DNA of 64,000 nt from the NCBI GenBank assembly GCA_002189035.1, contig CM007989.1:6677501-6741500 (forward strand). Direction: 5' to 3'. This document shows positions 60,953 to 64,000 of the stretch, one piece after another. The stretch is from Utricularia gibba (lineage: Eukaryota; Streptophyta; Magnoliopsida; Lamiales; Lentibulariaceae). Under the pieces are notes generated by a model, which did no database searches, was not told where the DNA came from, and saw only the letters and a program-made list of their open reading frames with translations. Positions within the stretch are counted from its first letter, which is position 1; the number at the start of each line of letters is the position of its first letter. Made by a program: the position numbers and the translations under genes.

Positions 60953-62182
60953 TCAAGCAGCTAAAGCCTGAACGCGGAAGGAGTTCATGACCTCCCGAAG
61001 AGTGGTCTCATCTTGAGAGAATGACTTCTCAGGTGCTTGTAGCCGGAGCTTGTACAGTCTGCTGTTCCCAACTCCAAGAACGGAAAGGTAACGCCGATCC
61101 CACTCCAGGCTCGTGACTCGATCCTCCGGCATCACCGCCATTTGGTTGTTGTTGGCGTAGGATTTGATGTTCACCTGATGAACGTAAAGAGTATCAGCTG
61201 CAGCAAGCCTAATGCAATGTACTCTTGCAGGCCTTCGTTCTAGGGAAATATAGCTTTGCATTGCAGGGCTTCACTATGAGATTCTAAGCTACTGGGATGT
61301 TGGTAACTGTGACTGACCTCGACTTCGTAGTATATGTTTCCATCATCTGCTTGTTTTGAGGAGGTGGAGAGGATGCTGGATTCTCGCCTGACCCCAAGTC
61401 TTGTGGACATGAACTCAGTCAAGTATTCTCTCAATATTATCTGGCCGGCTTCCTCTGGAGTGCCCAAGTCCTCGACACTTTTAAACCTGGAGGATGAAGG
61501 TGAAGAAATGTCCACCAGGAGATTCTCGTCAAGAACATAAGGATCTCTAAAGAATACATCAGCACCAGCCCCACGCACTTGAATCCAGTTCTGGGGGTAC
61601 TTAAGAGAGTAGCCATCGAAACTGTCGATGTACTCCCTGAAGCCGGAGGTTGCAGAACTGCCCACACTGGCTTGGGAGACGATGCAACCTGATAGAATCA
61701 GTGCTGTCAAGGTTCTTCTTCCAACTGCAAATTCTTTGCTCTGGTTATATGTTAGCAACCATCAGGCTAGGAGCATTGCAAAACTGATAATGTAATGTTA
61801 AGTGTTGGCCATTTGAGAATTACTGGATAACGAAGAGGATGAAGTTCAGTAACGGTGAAGTCTAATCTGAAATGTATGCTTCGGTTCACAAAGTTCAACA
61901 GATTGCCCGAGAAAAAGAGCACCAAGCTATATAGCATGATGACATTCAAGAGGAACTCGCAAATCAACTGTAATGGCAATAAACTCATTTGTGGTTCTCA
62001 AGAAATCTGAAACGAGAGCACTTTACCTCATTCATTTTGCAAGAAATTGGAACTTGGGCAGCAGCGGATTTCCATCCTTCAGCAGACCTTTGAATCGTAA
62101 TTCCGTGGAAACAATGCCCACCCTGCTTCGACGAGATTGAATTCGTCGGCGGCGCCTGAAAGCAGAGGAACACGGCGGCCAT
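60953..62182 (-). CDS. PPD2: PsbP domain-containing protein 2, chloroplast thylakoid lumen
   Basis: PsbP-like lumenal protein of chloroplast thylakoids. Three coding exons, minus strand: 62027-62182, 61318-61740, 60953-61174 (801 nt, 266 aa). The first exon is a Ser/basic-rich transit peptide starting MAAVFLCFQAPPTNSISSKQ. A twin-arginine thylakoid signal follows (EFAVGRRTLTALILSG ending in small residues before SATSGFRE), implying Tat-dependent lumen import. The PsbP fold is clear: FREYIDSFDGYSLKYPQNWI, GADVFFRDP, LTEFMSTRLGVRRESSILST, YYEVEVNIKSYANNN, VMPEDRVTSLEWDRRYLSVL and the final helix LREVMNSFRVQ. The pattern best matches PPD2 rather than OEC23 itself. Role of PPD2 is not well defined; related PsbP-domain proteins help photosystem assembly. 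Frame intact. Confidence 0.92.
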
Positions 62183-62385
62183 CTTGCGCAGTCCTTCGCG
62201 TAAGAAGGCAGTTTATCAACACGATAGTGTTTGTATGGCAGCCGAATACGGGCCAAAGAAGACTTTTTTATACAATGTTTTTTTACAGTAAAAGAAGGGG
62301 TTTTGTGAATTTGGTGTTACAGGGTTCAATTCAAACAATCACCAACTCCGCAGCCATCTCTAGCTGAGACCCAACTCCGGCCACG
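62183..62385. promoter_or_regulatory. short bidirectional intergenic region
   Basis: Only 203 bp separate the start codons of PPD2 (minus) and the heme-domain gene (plus), so leaders and promoters of both must share or overlap this stretch. Bidirectional control is an inference from spacing. Confidence 0.5.
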
Positions 62386-64000
62386 ATGTCGATTCGATCT
62401 CCTCTTGTCGTCGTTTCCCTTTGCTTTGTCGTCATCAGCTCTGCTCCGTTCGTCGCATCTCATCATGATTCCGGCGACTGGCACTGCGAGACCGATGACC
62501 AGCCCCGAATCGACGCACAGTTCAGGCCCGGAGTTATCACGGTTGATGGGCGCGCAAACGAATGGATCGATGTCAATGGTTTCGAGTTTCCGTTGCGCCC
62601 TGCTCTCGACCCAGATGAAGATAAGGAGTACAAAGCTGGAAAAATGACAGTCAAGGTATCAAAGTTTACCTCAATTGGTTTCTCAAGATGCTTCAATTGT
62701 TCAATCCTGATGGGTTCTTTGCAAATGGTTACTTCTAATATTGATAATCAATTGCACAGGCTTTGCATGATGGAAGAGATGTTTACTTCTTGCTGCAATT
62801 TGATGGAGATTTTGCTTACTCCAAAGGGTGTGCCATAAGTTTTTATTTTCCGAGTGCTCATGCCTTTTACTTTATGATCTCCTATTTTTATCTGAGAAAG
62901 GTTCAAAATCACAACTTTGCAGCGAAAACCGTAAGTGCGCATCAGCATCCTTAATGTTTCAAGTTGGGGAGAATGCTACATACCATAGTGTATGCCAGTT
63001 GCTTACTCCCAAGTCATTGATTTCCATCAAAATTCTTGCTAATCTTTTTTTCGTTTTCGAATAAGATGGGGGGCTGCAAGCAATCTCGAGATGTATGCAA
63101 CAGCACGAATTGCCGTGGCCATGAAGTGGACATCATGCAGTTCACCATTGGAAGTTCCATCCCAGGAAGATTGTACGGGAGCAGTTCCATGAAAGCAGAT
63201 GGAAAAGCAGATGTGTAGGTATCAATATTTCTCACATTACTGGCAACTATACTTCACTCATTTGAGTTCATTTCAAATAGGGATGGTTTGGTTGATATGT
63301 ACGCATGGAGTCCGCATTGCCGGCACATCGACGGCTCTGGATCTTCAGGTATTTTGCAGTGGCTGGTAACATGAGCACATGATCTTTATCAGTGATTCAG
63401 AATCACCTTGTAACTTCTCTTTTTCATTGTTCCACATGAAAAGGCACGGTTGTGAATGACTGGACTGGTGCGTGGTGGCATAGCAGTTTTTCATCTCACT
63501 CAGGCCAGTGCTCTCTTACCCTCACTGCAGTATTTCCTGATTCCCCTGATCCTAAACAAACGAGTACCAACATCAAATGCAGAGTACATTGAGGAGGAAG
63601 CTCCATATGGATCATCTGGCCAAGCGGGAACATATTTTTTCGAATTCTCTCGGCCTCTACGAACCACAGATCGCCTTCAGCAGGTCTTTTCACTATTCCA
63701 ATCACTCTCCACGTTCCTATATTTCCAGAAGATAGATCTCCATACATCATTATGGTACTGGTTTCTGATAAGATAGATTCCTGCTCTTCATTCACTGAGT
63801 GCAGGATGCACAGTTCACGATTGGCCAAACCAGCAGATTTTCAGCTGCTTTTTGGTACCCAACCGATGGGGCTCCATGGTCCGGCTCATCCACTACACCA
63901 TTGGCTGCGATTGGGTACCACTGGGGATCACTTCCGGCTCAACTCTGCAAGCCAAAGCTCCTTCTTCCAGCGGCTGGGAAGCTGCTAGCGGTTTTGCAAT
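62386..64000 (+). CDS. ethylbenzene-dehydrogenase-like heme-binding domain protein, partial at window end
   Basis: Plant secretory protein with a DOMON-related domain like the heme-binding subunit of ethylbenzene/DMSO dehydrogenases; function in plants is unclear. Exons: 62386-62655, 62760-62827, 62923-62989, 63066-63214, 63281-63348, 63444-63503, 63583-63683, 63805 to beyond the window. A signal peptide (MSIRSPLVVVSLCFVVISSA) starts it. Landmarks: ALHDGRDVYFLLQFDGDFAY, YHSMGGCKQSRDVCNS, CRGHEVDIMQFTIGSSIPGR, DWTGAWWHSSF, YFFEFSRPLRTTDRLQQ, DAQFTIGQTS. The donor at 62989 (gtatgc), not 62987, keeps MGGCK in frame. The intron after 63503 needs a GC donor (CAG|gccagt). Odd point: in the last exon the frame slips by one missing base at about 63884-63892, between FWYPTDGAPWSGS and HYTIGCDWVPLG. 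Either a sequence error or a broken gene; the 3' end lies outside the window. Confidence 0.82.

Noticed and set aside
1..64000. CRISPR arrays, operons, attachment sites, tRNA or rRNA genes
   Set aside because: None seen on reading; the window is intron-rich plant nuclear DNA.

Overview
This is nuclear DNA from a flowering plant. The genes are full of short introns with GT/AG borders, the introns and spacers are AT-rich, and nearly every gene belongs to a conserved plant family (TOPLESS, HASTY, FAB1, PMT-type methyltransferase, chloroplast PsbP-domain protein). Coding base composition is moderate, without the very high third-position GC of grasses, so a eudicot or early-diverging angiosperm is more likely than a grass. 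I cannot name the species. I see no bacterial features, CRISPR array, rRNA or tRNA.

Layout, left to right: RPN9 proteasome subunit (-, 50-2037); mitochondrial ribosomal protein bL35m (-, 4362-5321), with unassigned exon-like pieces between them; TOPLESS-type co-repressor (+, 7948-14036, 24 coding exons); TMEM45/DUF716 membrane protein (+, 16330-17251); AS8-like small protein (-, 17620-18321); PMT7-like methyltransferase (-, 19546-22115); class 3 lipase (+, 24981-27507); type-1 protein phosphatase catalytic subunit (+, 27925-29355); a decayed Ty1/copia reverse-transcriptase fragment (~30115-30530); HASTY/exportin-5 (-, 32066-38778, 22 exons); MON2-like HEAT/ARM protein (+, 39402-51912, 44 exons); FAB1 PI3P 5-kinase with FYVE domain (-, 52705-59602, 11 exons); PsbP-domain protein PPD2 (-, 60953-62182); and an ethylbenzene-dehydrogenase-like heme-domain protein (+, 62386 to beyond the window end).

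The genes are independent, mostly housekeeping loci, not an operon or island. Two pairs are head-to-head with short shared upstream regions: HASTY/MON2 (623 bp between start codons) and PPD2/heme-domain gene (203 bp). MON2 and FAB1, both endosomal-trafficking proteins, are tail-to-tail neighbours.

The most useful observation is that four otherwise conserved genes (RPN9, PP1, MON2, heme-domain gene) carry seven single-base losses that break the reading frame. Six fall in or next to runs of C or G. That pattern fits homopolymer errors in the consensus sequence better than four independent pseudogenes, although PP1 alone, with two breaks, could be a real pseudogene. Four introns need a GC donor. 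I found no convincing new biological system here.
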